Shown here: in pieces, positions 49,800 to 61,400 of the stretch
Position numbering within the stretch: the first letter of the stretch is position 1
How the letters are laid out: every line of letters begins with the position of its first letter
NCBI GenBank assembly: GCA_963556495.2
Contig: OY747716.1
Location: 49,812,818-49,876,817, forward strand
DNA: 64,000 nucleotides
Reading direction: 5' to 3'
Origin: Valencia hispanica
Taxonomy: Eukaryota; Chordata; Actinopteri; Cyprinodontiformes; Valenciidae
The notes under the pieces: generated by a model
The model's database searches: none
Told to the model about the DNA's origin: nothing
The model's input: the letters and a program-made list of their open reading frames with translations, nothing else
Position numbers and translations under genes: made by a program

Positions 49800-50323
49800 A
49801 TTCACACGTGTATCTTTCTTGGCCTGTTGATTGGCCAGGAGATGGAGGTCCCTGTAATGAAGTGTTTTGTCAGAAAAATTGTGTCTTAGTCAACAATCTT
49901 CTAAAAATGATGCTGGAAAAAGGAAATGTCCCATTACTGAATGCATTTCTGGCTAAGTTATACTATTTATCACTTAAAAAATAACCACCCTTCTTCATCA
50001 GGTTGTTTAGCCTTTTTAAATCCCTGACTCTGCCAGAGGGGTGAAAACTCCAGAAACTTTATTTTGCATGATATAGGCCCTTTAAGATTACATAGTGTTA
50101 TAAAGATAATTAGAATAATGTTTTGCAATTTTGTTCTCCAATATACTAATTTCATTTTCCAGTCTCTTCTTTTTCTGTTATTTTGTTTTTCATTTTTTTG
50201 TATTTGCAATACATTTTCCTCACATGTATGTCTTCAATGCTTCCCATATAGTGGCTACATTATCTGTAGAAACCATATTCATATCCTTTTTATGCAAATG
50301 TAAAGGATTCATACACGTCCAAA
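49800..50323 (-). mobile_element. Degraded L1-type LINE, downstream half (antisense)
   Basis: The minus-strand reading gives STDNVATIWEALKTYM and then a Lys/Glu-rich stretch (KRRDWKMKLVYWRTKL), similar to the region after the endonuclease domain in L1-clade ORF2. It ends with PDEEGWLFFK-like sequence. Stops and frameshifts are frequent. Together with 52562-53000 it seems to be one element split by the L2/Rex1-type LINE. Confidence 0.45.
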
Positions 50324-52561
50324 CCAAGACCTCCTCTGGGACAATCAGATCACAATCTTGTTTTTCTCTGTTCAGAATATAAACCACTTGTTCAGAGGCA
50401 ACCTGTGACAAAACGAACTGTGAGAAAATGGTCACAGGAAGCTAAAGAAGCCCTGCAGGGTTGTTTTGCGACCACAGACTGGATGACTCTTTGCCAAACA
50501 CATGGAGAGGACATCAATGCCATGACTGAGTGTGTGACTGACTATATAAACTTCTGTGTGGACAACATCATCCCCACCAGAACAGTGAGATGCTTCCCTA
50601 ATAACAAACCCTGGATCACCAGTGACCTGAAGGAACTGCTAAACAAGAAAAAAAGAGCCTTCAGGGAGGGAGACAGGGAATTACTGAGGAGTATACAGAA
50701 GCAACTTAAGGTCAAGATCAGAGACAGCAAGGGGGCATACAGGAAGAAGAAGGAGAACAAACTACAGAGGAACAATATCCGAGATGTCTGGTCAGGAATG
50801 AGAAAGATCACAGGTTTTAAGGACAGGAAGGATTGGATAGATGGAAGTCTGGACAGAGCCAATGAACTGAACACATTCTTCAACAGGTTCAGTTCAGGAA
50901 CTACCTCAGCATCCCCCTCTCCTGTTCCCAGCCAAACAGACATCCCACTATCCTCTGATCAACAGCTTTCCTGTTACACCTCGGATGTTTTATCCTTGAC
51001 CTCAGCCATGGACTCTTCTAATTCCACAAGTTTGCCTTCAACCAAGTCAGGAAATGCTGCTACCCCCTTTGCCTCCCCCTCCCACTTGTCTGTCTCCAAA
51101 AGTTAGGTGAAGAGGCAGCTGGAGAAACTGAACCGGAACAAGGCTGCAGGTCCAGATGGTGTCAGCCCCAGAGTCCTGAAGGCCTGTGTTGAGCAGCTCT
51201 GTGAGATTCTGCAGCACCTCTTCAACCTTAGCTTAACTCAGGAGAAGGTTCCAGTGTTGTGGAAGACATCCTGCCTTGTTCCAGTACCAAAGAGAACTCC
51301 CCCATCAGTCATCAATGACTATAGACCCGTTGCCCTGACATCCCACATCATGAAGGTCCTGGAGAGACTCCTGTTGGCCCCCCTGAGTAAGCAAACAAGA
51401 ACGTATCAGGACCCACTGCAGTTTGCTTATCGCTGTGGAGTTGGAGTTGAAGATGCCATCATCCACCTACTTCAACCAACCCACTGTCATCTGGACAAAG
51501 CAGGCAGCACTGTGAGGATCATGTTCTTTGATTTCTCCAGTGCATTTAACACAATTCAGCCTGATTTACTTTGTCAGAAACTCCTGAAGACACAGGTGGA
51601 GCCCTCAACAATCGCCTGGATCAATGACTACCTGACCAACAGACCACAATTTGTGAGACTGAAGAATTGTGTGTCAAACCAGGTGGTCAGTAGCACAGGA
51701 GCATCACAGGGGACCGTACTCTCACCATTCCTTTTTACTCTGTACACCTCAGACTTCCAGTACAAATCAGAGACCTGTCATCTGCAGAAATACTCAGATG
51801 ACTCTGCAATTGTCGGGTGTATCAGAGATGGACAAGAAGCTGAAATCAGAGAGCTGGTGGACCGCTTTGTGACATGGTGTGGAAACAATCGTCTCACCTT
51901 GAATGTGAACAAAACAAAGGAGATGACTGTAGATTTCAGAAGAAACAGGGATAAGTCAAACACTGTTTCCATCATGGGAGAAGAAGTGGAGGTGGTTGAG
52001 GAATATAAATACCTCAGAGTTCACCTTGACAACAGACTGGACTGGAGACTGAACAGTGAAGCCGTCTACAAGAAGGGACAGAGCAGACTGGACTTCTTGA
52101 GGAAGCTTAGGTCCTTCAAGGTTTGCAGCAAGATGCTGCAGATCTTCTACAAGTCTGTTGTGGAGAGTGTAATCTTTTCAGCCATCATCTGTTGGGGTAG
52201 CAGCATCAGAGCCAGGGATTTAAAAAGGCTAAACAACCTGATAAAGAAGGTTCTGGTTCTGTTCTTGGGACAACTGTGGAAAATCTGGAGATGATAATGC
52301 AAAAAAGGATTCTTCAAAAAATCAAAAAAATTATGGACAACCCTGAGCATCCTCTTCATGAGACTGTCATACAACAAAAGAGCGTCTTCAGTCGGAGGCA
52401 TCTTCAGTTTCGCTGCAATACAGACCGCTACAGGAAATCCTTCCTGCCCACAGCCATCATTATCTACAACAACTCCTTAAAGAATTAATTATATGAGCTA
52501 TACCAACACTTAACTTCCCTCTGGGATCAATAAAGTATTTTTGAATTGAATTGAATTGAAG
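50324..52561 (+). mobile_element. L2/Rex1-type LINE, 5' truncated, mutated
   Basis: Frame 2 opens near the end of the endonuclease domain (SDHNLV at 50345-50362). It continues through the linker (KWSQEAKEAL, NNKPWITSDLKELLNKKKRAF) into the reverse transcriptase. The element ends in the tail TTGAATTGAATTGAA after GGGATCAATAAAGTATTT, typical of fish LINEs. An in-frame TAG (51104-51106) and a frameshift near 52250 make this copy non-functional. Loss of the 5' part is usual for LINE copies. Confidence 0.85.
50327..52488 (+). pseudogene. LINE ORF2 reverse transcriptase, broken
   Basis: The domains in order are endonuclease C-terminus, linker, reverse transcriptase and a C-terminal tail. RT landmarks are NKAAGPDGVSPRVLK, NDYRPVALTSHIMKVLERLL, motif A FFDFSSAFNTI (about 51525), motif B-like SQGTVLSPFLFTLY, and motif C YSDDSAIVG (51791), where A/S variation leaves both catalytic aspartates. 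Breaks are TAG at 51104 and a shift from frame 2 to frame 1 near 52250, after which VLGQ/TTVENLEMIMQKR continues to TAA at 52488. It is an autonomous retrotransposon protein in origin, not a host gene. Confidence 0.85.
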
Positions 52562-53000
52562 AAAGAACTTTAAATCCTCTCCAAATTACTTATTAAATTC
52601 CTTTTTTTGAAGTAGCTTAGTGTTCAGTCTCCAACAACCTCTTTTTCTCATTATGCACATTTAAGTCTACATGTGGCTCTACTGTTCAATGGTCATTTGT
52701 GATAATTGCACCTTTTACACAACCCACTACTCACTCCACTGATTTATCAGATATCAAGAAATAGTCAGTTCTTGAATATAGATTATGACTGTGAGAATAA
52801 AAGGTATATTCCCTTTGCCTTGTATTTGCCAACCTCTAAAAAATCCACCAGGTTTCAACCCTGAGCTAATATTTGGATTACAGCCCTGTCCTTAGGAAAA
52901 TGTTTTACCAGTAGATATACGTTTATCAATAAACCCATACATTAACTGGTTCAAATCCCCTCCTTGTGTAATAAAGCCATCTGTGTTCCTATTGTGTTTT
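52562..53000 (-). mobile_element. Degraded L1-type LINE, endonuclease part (antisense)
   Basis: On the minus strand, REYTFYSHSHNLYSRTDYF followed by LISDKSVE is a clear match in style to the L1 endonuclease motif (EYTFFS..H..YSRIDYFL). A degraded ITNDH replaces ISDHAP further on. Stops interrupt. The 5' limit is uncertain. Confidence 0.5.
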
Positions 53001-54816
53001 TGATTTAATTGTAGAAATGTTCCTGATTTATGAAAGTTTATTAAAGAACATGCTTATTGACTCACACTGCAAAATAGCACAGGACAAATTATTAGTTTAT
53101 TTTATTTTAAATTTAATTAGGATTTTCTCGGTGTGTGTGCGCGCAGTGCTGATTTTCTGTGTGCGAAGACCATGTCAGCAGTGCGCAATTGTGCAGCTCA
53201 GAGCGAACGGTGCGTGTGAGTAACATTGGTTCGTGTATGGTGTCGCTCCAGACACCGCACATGGTAGGAGCACAGCAGGTATATACATGATTTTTTTATC
53301 ACTGTGTGTGCGATCTGAAGCTCTTCCGACAATTTTAAAATTCTTATGAGTCAGGCATTGCTCCATTACTTTGATATAAAGAAACACTACTGCAAATACC
53401 ACCTATAGAACACAATCTCAACCAGACCTTTGACCTTTCATTTCTGTGTCCTCTAACGGTGTTAATAAACTTTACAGTTTCTGTCAGATACATCCTTATA
53501 AGTAGAAGTTACAATTAGAACAGGTCTGATAGGAAATATTTTCTGGCCGTTAAACATTAATTACTACATTGTTTTGTAGCCTGCTCCATATTAACATTAC
53601 TACCAGGCATGTCCACAACACTGCTCACACAATCTAGACTGGAAATAGGATGAAGAAACTGTTTTTGAATCGAAACAGCTGGAGGAAGGTGTGGTCCATG
53701 GTACTCAGACCTCATATCTAAGTATGTAACACAAGCAGACACCAAAAATATTAGTGATTTAAACAAATTCTTATGCTCAAAGCCAAAATTGCAGGTAGCA
53801 CTTGGGGTTAGTCTCAAAAGCAAGAAAATGTTCATGCCTGGGATTGCATCTGTTCAAGTCTGTTATAAAAAAAAATCATAAAGCCACTGTTTTCTTACAT
53901 ATTTGTTTTTCCACAAAAAATCAATTAATTGAAATGAAATACCTCAAGATGGCTTTACTCAGCAAATAATAATTGCAATTAAAAAAAGAGATTAATTAGA
54001 TTAATTAAACTAAACGTTTTAATCTCTTGACAGCACTGATAATGAGTAAGTACATACATAGTTGCTGTATCAGAAAACAAGGTAAGTTTTTATTTGTCAC
54101 AGAAGGACCAAATTGGAGTCAGGAAGAAAGGAGAAGGGGCTGGAGCCTTAGCCCCTCCCCTCCTTGATTACAACGTGCTCAGATCCATCAGGTGCACATC
54201 AACTTGAAAAGGAGTGAAGATAACAGGTAAAACTTCCCTGAATCCCGTTGCCTATTATGTTATGCTACTTTTTATTGATATTTTCTACCATGACATATAG
54301 ACATGTTTGATGGCACTTGCTACATTTGGCACAGTTAACAAGCTAAAGCTAGCTTTCATTGAGAGCACATATCCACTTAGTAAGAGGTTTAAATACCTTT
54401 CTGTCAACCTGGTTTTTCAAGTTAAACAGTGTGAGCATTAAAAATCAGCTGGAATTAGTCTGAATGCTAATTTCATGATAAAACTGAGTTGGTGACACCA
54501 AAAGGTTAATGGCTGCTCCTTCATCTTATGTTAGCATGTGCAGTGCAGCTTGAAACCTTTAATGTTTCAGGAGTAGTTTCATTATAAAAAAAACTGTTCA
54601 CAACCAAGTTAGATTGCTAAAACTTTTATTTTCTGAAAACATGTTTTGCCAGAGATTAGTCATGGCTTTAGATACCCAGGCTGGCTGTTAGTTTTTCTGA
54701 GGAAGCATTTCAACTTGTTGCATGTCCTTTTTATTTTTTTCTGCATAGTTTGCATTATCAAAAATGGTATAGTAACGGCAAAATAAAACATCAGTGGGGG
54801 TTAATAGCAGTTAGAT
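53001..54816. other. AT-rich non-coding stretch upstream of the SET gene
   Basis: No recognised element. About 54110-54226 (GC-richer, CCCCTCCCCTCC, ending AACAG/GTAAAA) could be an untranslated first exon of the SET gene with a donor at 54227. This is a weak proposal. Confidence 0.25.
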
Positions 54817-55033
54817 GCTGTTTCTCAACCCTGGCCCTCAGGACTCACAATTCTGCAGGTATTTTCCTCCTGCACACCTGATTTAAATGAAATGGCAATT
54901 AACAGGTTTCTACAGCTCTTGATTACATGCTAAGGTAATGACAGGTAATGCTGTGCATTGAATTAGGTGCGCTGAAGTAGAAATCTTTAAACACAAAGGA
55001 TAGTGGGCCCTAATGACAAGGGTAGAAAACCAG
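54817..55033. mobile_element. hAT-like MITE, diverged
   Basis: The left end CTGTTTCTCAACCCTGG and the right end CAAGGGTAGAAAACCAG are imperfect inverted copies. The interior has CTGCACACCTGATTTAAATG and AATTAGGTGCGCTG, inverted relatives typical of a common fish MITE. Confidence 0.55.
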
Positions 55034-55074
55034 TAAGACTAACATGGAAATATTATTGTATATTATTGCTTGCT

Positions 55075-55286
55075 GGTCTGTAGGCCTCAAGTTGTGGGGT
55101 CCTGCCAATTTTAGATGTCTCTGCTCTTACACAGCTGATTCAAATGTTCCAATTACCTCCTCAGCATGGCAAAGTTCTGCAGAGGCCTACTAATGAGTCA
55201 TCATTTGATTCAGGGCCAATGAACCAGGGAAATTAGTAAAACATGCAGGATAGCGGCCCTTGAGGATCCACTTTTGACACCCCTGG
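55075..55286 (-). mobile_element. hAT-like MITE with CAGGGGTGTCAAA end
   Basis: The right edge ends TTTTGACACCCCTG, the complement of the CAGGGGTGTCAAA terminus of a very common fish MITE. The interior has GCGGCCCTTGAGGA, AACATGCAGGATAG and ACAGCTGATTCAAATG. The left end is degraded. It lies about 60 bp upstream of the first SET exon. Confidence 0.6.
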
Positions 55287-55348
55287 AGAGAAGTGTCTAT
55301 CAAGTATTCCAGTAATTTCCTCCTCATCACTATTGCCTTATTTCCCAG

Positions 55349-55469
55349 ATGCAGACAACAATGAGGCCACAGAGGGTTAAAATTAAACCAAAGGATGAAG
55401 CAGCCCATTTTGTGAGTGTAAGCAGGGACAAAGATGGTTTTGATGTAAAATACATCAACTCATTGAAAG
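55349..55469 (+). CDS. SET gene exon A (start of protein)
   Basis: It encodes MQTTMRPQRVKIKPKDEAAH and goes on to YINSLK, then donor GTAAGG at 55470, phase 1. The basic N-terminus and SVSRDKDGFDVKYINSLKGRG lead-in fit the segment just before the SET GxG motif. ATG 55349 is chosen as the first in-frame Met after the last in-frame acceptor. There is another Met at residue 5. Confidence 0.7.
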
Positions 55470-58400
55470 GTAAGGTTTCAAGTTAAGTGTTTTTATGAGA
55501 TATAGAGTTTCAATGTGAGTTGAAAATGTAATTTGTGCTTTAAAAGGTCGAGGTGTGTTTAGTACAAGGCACTTTGATAAAGGAGCATTTCTACTGGAAT
55601 ATCGAGGAGATTTAATAAACAAGGAGGAGCATGAAAGACGGATAAGAATTTATCACGATGCCATGAAAGTTTTCCTGTTTGAATTCCGTCACAATGGAAA
55701 ACATCTATGGTATGTATATAAAAGAATATCTAAAAATAACTAGATTCTGATCAGATTTGGCAAATAGAATAACTTTGTTTTATGTAATCTTGTCATTTTA
55801 TACTAAGGGGTTTAAAAAAAAATCTTTCATTTCAGTGTTGATGCAGCCAGAGAGGATGGAACTTTTGGAAGATTAGTTAATGACGACAACCTCAACCCTA
55901 ACAGCAGGATGAAGACAATCACTGTAAATGGAAAGCCTCATCTCTGTCTCTTTGCAATAAAGGACATAAAGCCAGGGGAAGAGATAACATACAACTACGG
56001 AGTCTCTGAATGGCCATGGAGAGTAAAGGTACATAATAACCATATATTTACAGAAATATACTTGGGTGTATCACTTATTTAGCCCAGTATCATTACAGAA
56101 AAATGTACACCAAGTAGAGCTCCAGTTTCAAACACCAAAGCTCATGACTAGTGACCTAAATCCATTAAATATGGTTTAAATGTCTGAATTACCTCCTTAT
56201 GAACTCAGGTTCTACAGACTTCTGCTGACGACCCAATTAAATAACAAAGTTAATAATACAGATAGACACTCCTAAATGTTGCAGGTCACAGGCCTTGGAT
56301 AAGATATTGACAAATGTTGCATAAATTTGACAACTAGAAACCTGGAATCAATATTAGTTTTCATTAGTCAATTATATTATACACAGAGAATGCAATAGGA
56401 AATACAGTAGAATCAACAGGCTTGCCCACATATTTTAACTAGAATAATAGTAATTGAAAATAGGAGTGAAGTAGTAAAGAAATTTAAGTCCTTTTTTGTT
56501 AATGTAGGATCTAATTTGATCAAAATGTGATCAATATGTATCAAAACGTACAATGAGGAGCAAAACGATTTCGATTGGATCGGAAGTAACAGAATATTGT
56601 AATCTATGTTTCTGGGAGAAGTAAACGAAAAGGAAATTAGAACAATCGTTAGAAAAACTAAATATAAGAAATGGACTAATACCAATGGGCTAGATATAAT
56701 TATAAAAGACTGTAGATTGTACAAGTAAACTCTTAAGTTATATCTTTAATCTTTCTTTTCTTACAGGAGTGTTTACAGATAGAATAAAAATAGCAAAAGT
56801 TATTTCAATATTTAAAGTAGGCGATGAAACAATATTTACAAATTATAGACCAGTGTTGATTCTTTCACAATTTTAAAAAATACTTGAAAAGTTGTTTGTA
56901 CAGAAATTTGATAGTTTTATTTAAAAGAATAAGTTGAGTGAAAACCAGTATGGTTTTAGATCAAATAGATCCACAGCATTAGCATTAATAGAAATGTTGG
57001 AAGAAATTACTAATGCAATAGAAAATAACTATACGATAGGGGTTTTTATTGACTTACAAAAAGCATTAGACACTAGACAATTTTAATCTCAAAGCTATAA
57101 CTGTATGGCATAAGAGGAACACCTTTTAAAATGGCCACGTAGTTATTTGAATAATAGACAGCAATATGTATGTGTGGGGTCAGTCCTGGGACCCAAACTT
57201 TTTATTGTATATATTGACACTGTTAATGTGTCTAAGTTCTTACGATTTGTCTTATTTGCAGATGCTACAAATTTCTTTAGCTCAGGAAATGATATAAAAG
57301 CATTGTCAGAAAGCGTATCAAATGAAATGGTCAACCTTAAAAAATGTTTTGCTTAAAAAAGTTTGTTTACTAAAAGAAGAAAGGTCGGAAGAATTAACTT
57401 GATTATTGATGGGGTGGAAATTGAAAGAGTATCTGAGTTCAGGTTTTCTGGGGTAGTAATGGACGATACAATAACATGGCAATCACATATAGATTGCCAT
57501 TAGAACAATTAGATCAGATTAGAACAAAATTGTTCAGAAATATTGCTGTCTTGAACAAAGCGAAATATGCATTGAATTATAATGCCTTACACATATTCTC
57601 TCATTTTGCCTTACTTGAGTTATTGTTTGGAGGTGTGGGGCCATACATGTATATAACGAATGTAAAGCCATTATTTATATTACATAAAAGGGCAGTAGAA
57701 ATATTACATTAAAATAATTTGATAACATACAAATAAACTATTAAATCAGGAAATATTAAAGTTAAAGATTTAGTTTAATTAAATGCAGTATTATTTATGT
57801 ACAAAACAAAAAGGAAATTGTTACCAATGAATATGCACAGGTTATTTGTTTAGTTCAGTTGACCAATATGGTAGAAGGAAATAAAATTTTAAATGTCTAT
57901 TTGCACAGACTACGCTGAAACAGAGATGTGTGTCAATATGTGAGGTAATATTTTGGAACTCAATAGAGGATGAGCTGAAGATGTGGGATAACATCATACA
58001 GTTTAAAAGGATGAATAAAGAGAAAATATTTAACGCTTATGAACTAAAGGAATAATAGATATTATGAAGTTTTCAAATTGATGGCAATGATTTTATTTTG
58101 AAAGTAAAAGTAACATGTAACCTACCGACACCATATACATATGTGGTTTATTTTTTAAGAAAGGGGCAGATATAAAAGGTTTTTTCTTCCTACTCCTTTT
58201 CATTCATGGCGTTGTATTAAGGATATTTTAATTGGTTCTAACATCCTATTTGGTGCGTTTATCCTCAGGTTGCTGCTCCTACAGACCAACCTGATGCTGA
58301 AGAACACATGTCATCAATCCCATCTTCTCCTGATCCACAGGTGATGAAATCTAAGTTGCAAATAGTTTTGAAAGATTATTCTTGCATATTATTAATTGAG

Positions 58401-61400
58401 AATGTAGACACAGTACTAGCAATGCATGTTTATGCCAGGTGACAACTTTCTAAGGACTGTGTGTTCTTTAACTCAGAAGGCTTCTAATTCTTGTTTTCTC
58501 ATGATGAACTTAACACAGTTCTCTCAGTGTACATAGATGTCAGGTCTAGTAGTAGCAAGGACTGTGTGTAGATGCCCCTTGGTGTGATATTGTTTAAACT
58601 TGCCTGGAACGGGCTTTAAATATTTTTGATTAGTAATTAGTTTAATATATGTCCTTGCTATGTACCCAGTGGTGTTGTTCTTTGATTTTTCATAATTCTA
58701 GTTTCTAATTGGTTCTAACATCCTATTTGGTGCGTTTATCCTCAGGTTGCTGCCCCTACAGACCAACCTGATGCTAAGGGACACATGTCATCAATCCCAT
58801 CTTCTCTGGATCCCCAGGTGATGAAATATGAGTTGCAAATAGTTTTGAAAGATTTTTCTTGCATATTATTAATTGAGAATGTAGACACAGTCCTAGCAAT
58901 GCATGTTTATGCCAGATGACAACTTTCTAAGGACTGTGTGTTCTTTAACTCAGAAGGCTTCTAATTCATGTTTTCTCATGATGAACTTAACACAGTTCTC
59001 TCAGTGTACATACAGGTCCTTCTCAAAAAATTAGCATATTGTGATAAAGTTCATTCTTTTCCATAATGTAATGATACAAATTAAACTTTCATATATTTTA
59101 GATTCATTGCACACCAACTGAAATATTTCAGGTCTTTTATTGTTTTAAAACTGATGATTTTGGCATACAGCTCATGAAAACCCAAAATTCCCATCTCAAA
59201 AAATTTGCATATCATGAAAAGGTTCTCTAAACGAGCTATTAACCTAATCATCTGAATCAACTAATTAACTCTAAACACCTGCAAAAGATTCCTGAGGCTT
59301 TTAAAAACTCCCAGCCTGGTTCATTACTCAAAACCGCAATCATGGGTAAGACTGCCGACCTGACTGCTGCCCAGAAGGCCATCATTGACACCCTCAAGCA
59401 AGAGGGTAAGACACAGAAAGACATTTCTGAACGAATAGGCTGTTCCCAGAGTGCTGTATCAAGGCACCTCAGTGGGAAGTCTGTGGGAAGGAAAAAGTGT
59501 GGCAGAAAACGCTGCACAACGAGAAGAGGTGACCGGACCCTGAGGAAGATTGTGGAGAAGGACCGATTCCAGACCTGGGGGGACCTGCGGAAGCAGTGGA
59601 CTGAGTCTGGAGTACAAACATCCAGAGCCACCGTGCACAGGCGTGTGCAGGAAATGGGCTACAGGTGCCGCATTCCCCAGGTCAAGCCACTTTTGAACCA
59701 GAAACAGCGGCAGAAGCGCCTGACCTGGGCTACAGAGAAGCAGCACTGGACTGTTGCTCAGTGGTCCAAAGTACTTTTTTCGGATGAAAGCAAATTTTGC
59801 ATATCATTCGGAAATCAAGGTGCCAGAGTCTGGAGGAAGACTGGGGAGAAGGAAATGCCAAAATGCCTGAAGTCCAGTGTCAAGTACCCACAGTCAGTGA
59901 TGGTCTGGGGTGCCATGTCAGCTGCTGGTGTTGGTCCACTGTGTTTTATCAAGGGCAGGGTCAATGCAGCTAGCTATCAGGAGATGTTGGAGCACTTCAT
60001 GCTTCCATCTGCTGAAAAGCTTTATGGAGATGAAGATTTCATTTTTCAGCACGACCTGGCACCTGCTCACAGTGCCAAAACCACTGGTAAATGGTTTACC
60101 GACCATGATATTACTGTGCTCAACTGGCCTGCCAACTCTCCTAACCTGAACCCCATAGAGAACCTGTGGGATATTGTGAAGAGGAAGTTGAGAGACGCAA
60201 GACCCAACACTCTGGATGAGCTTCAGGCCGCTATCGAAGCATCCTGGGCCTCCATAACACCTCAGCAGTGCCACAGGCTGATTGCCTCCATGCCACGCCG
60301 CATTGAAGCAGTCATTTCTGCAAAAGGATTCCCGACCAAGTATTGAGTGCATAACTGAACATAATTATTTGAAGGTTGACTTTTTTTATATTAAAAACAC
60401 TTTTCTTTTATTGGTCCGATGAAATATGCTAATTTTTTGAGATAGGAATTTTGGGTTTTCATGAGCTGTATGCCAAAATCATTAGTTTTAAAACAATAAA
60501 AGACCTGAGATATTTCAGTTGGTGTGCAATGAATCTAAAATATATGAAAGTAACGTTTTATCATTACATTATGGAAAAGAATGAACTTTATCACAATATG
60601 CTAATTTTTTGAGAAGGACCTGTAGATGTCAAGTCTAGTAGTAGCAAGGACTGTGTGTAGATGCCCCTTGGTGTGATATTGTTTAAACTTGCCTGCAACA
60701 TGCTTTAAATATTTTTGATTAGTAATTTGTTTAATATATGTCCTTGCTATGTACACAGTGGTGGTGTTCTGTTAGTTTTCATAATTCTAGTTTTTAATTG
60801 GCTCTAACATCCTATTTGGTGCGTTTATCCTCAGGTTGCTGCCCCTACAGACCAACCTGATGCTGAAGAACACATGTCATCAATCCCATCTTCTCCTGAT
60901 CCACAGGTGATGAAATCTAAGTTGCAAATAGTTTTGAAAGATTTTTCTTACATATTATTAATTGAGAATGTAGACACAGTCCTAGCAATGCATGTTTATG
61001 CCAGATGACAACTTTCTAAGGACTGTGTGTTCTTTAACTCAGAAGGCTTCTAATTCTTGTTTTCTCATGATGAACTTAACACAGTTCTCTCAGTGTACAT
61101 AGATGTCAGGTCTAGTATTAGCAAGGACTGTGTGTAGATGCCCCTTGGTGTGATATTGTTTAAACTTGCCTGGAACGGGCTTTAAATATTTTTGATTAGT
61201 AATTTGTTTAATATATGTCCTTGCTATGTACCCAGTGGTGGTGTTCTTTGATTTTTCATAATTCGAGTTTCTAATTGGTTCTAACATCCTATTTGGTGCG
61301 TTTATCCTCAGGTTGCTGCCCCTACAGACCAACCTGATGCTGAAGAACACATGTCATCAATCCCATCTTCTCTAGATCCACAGGTGATGAAATCTGAGTC

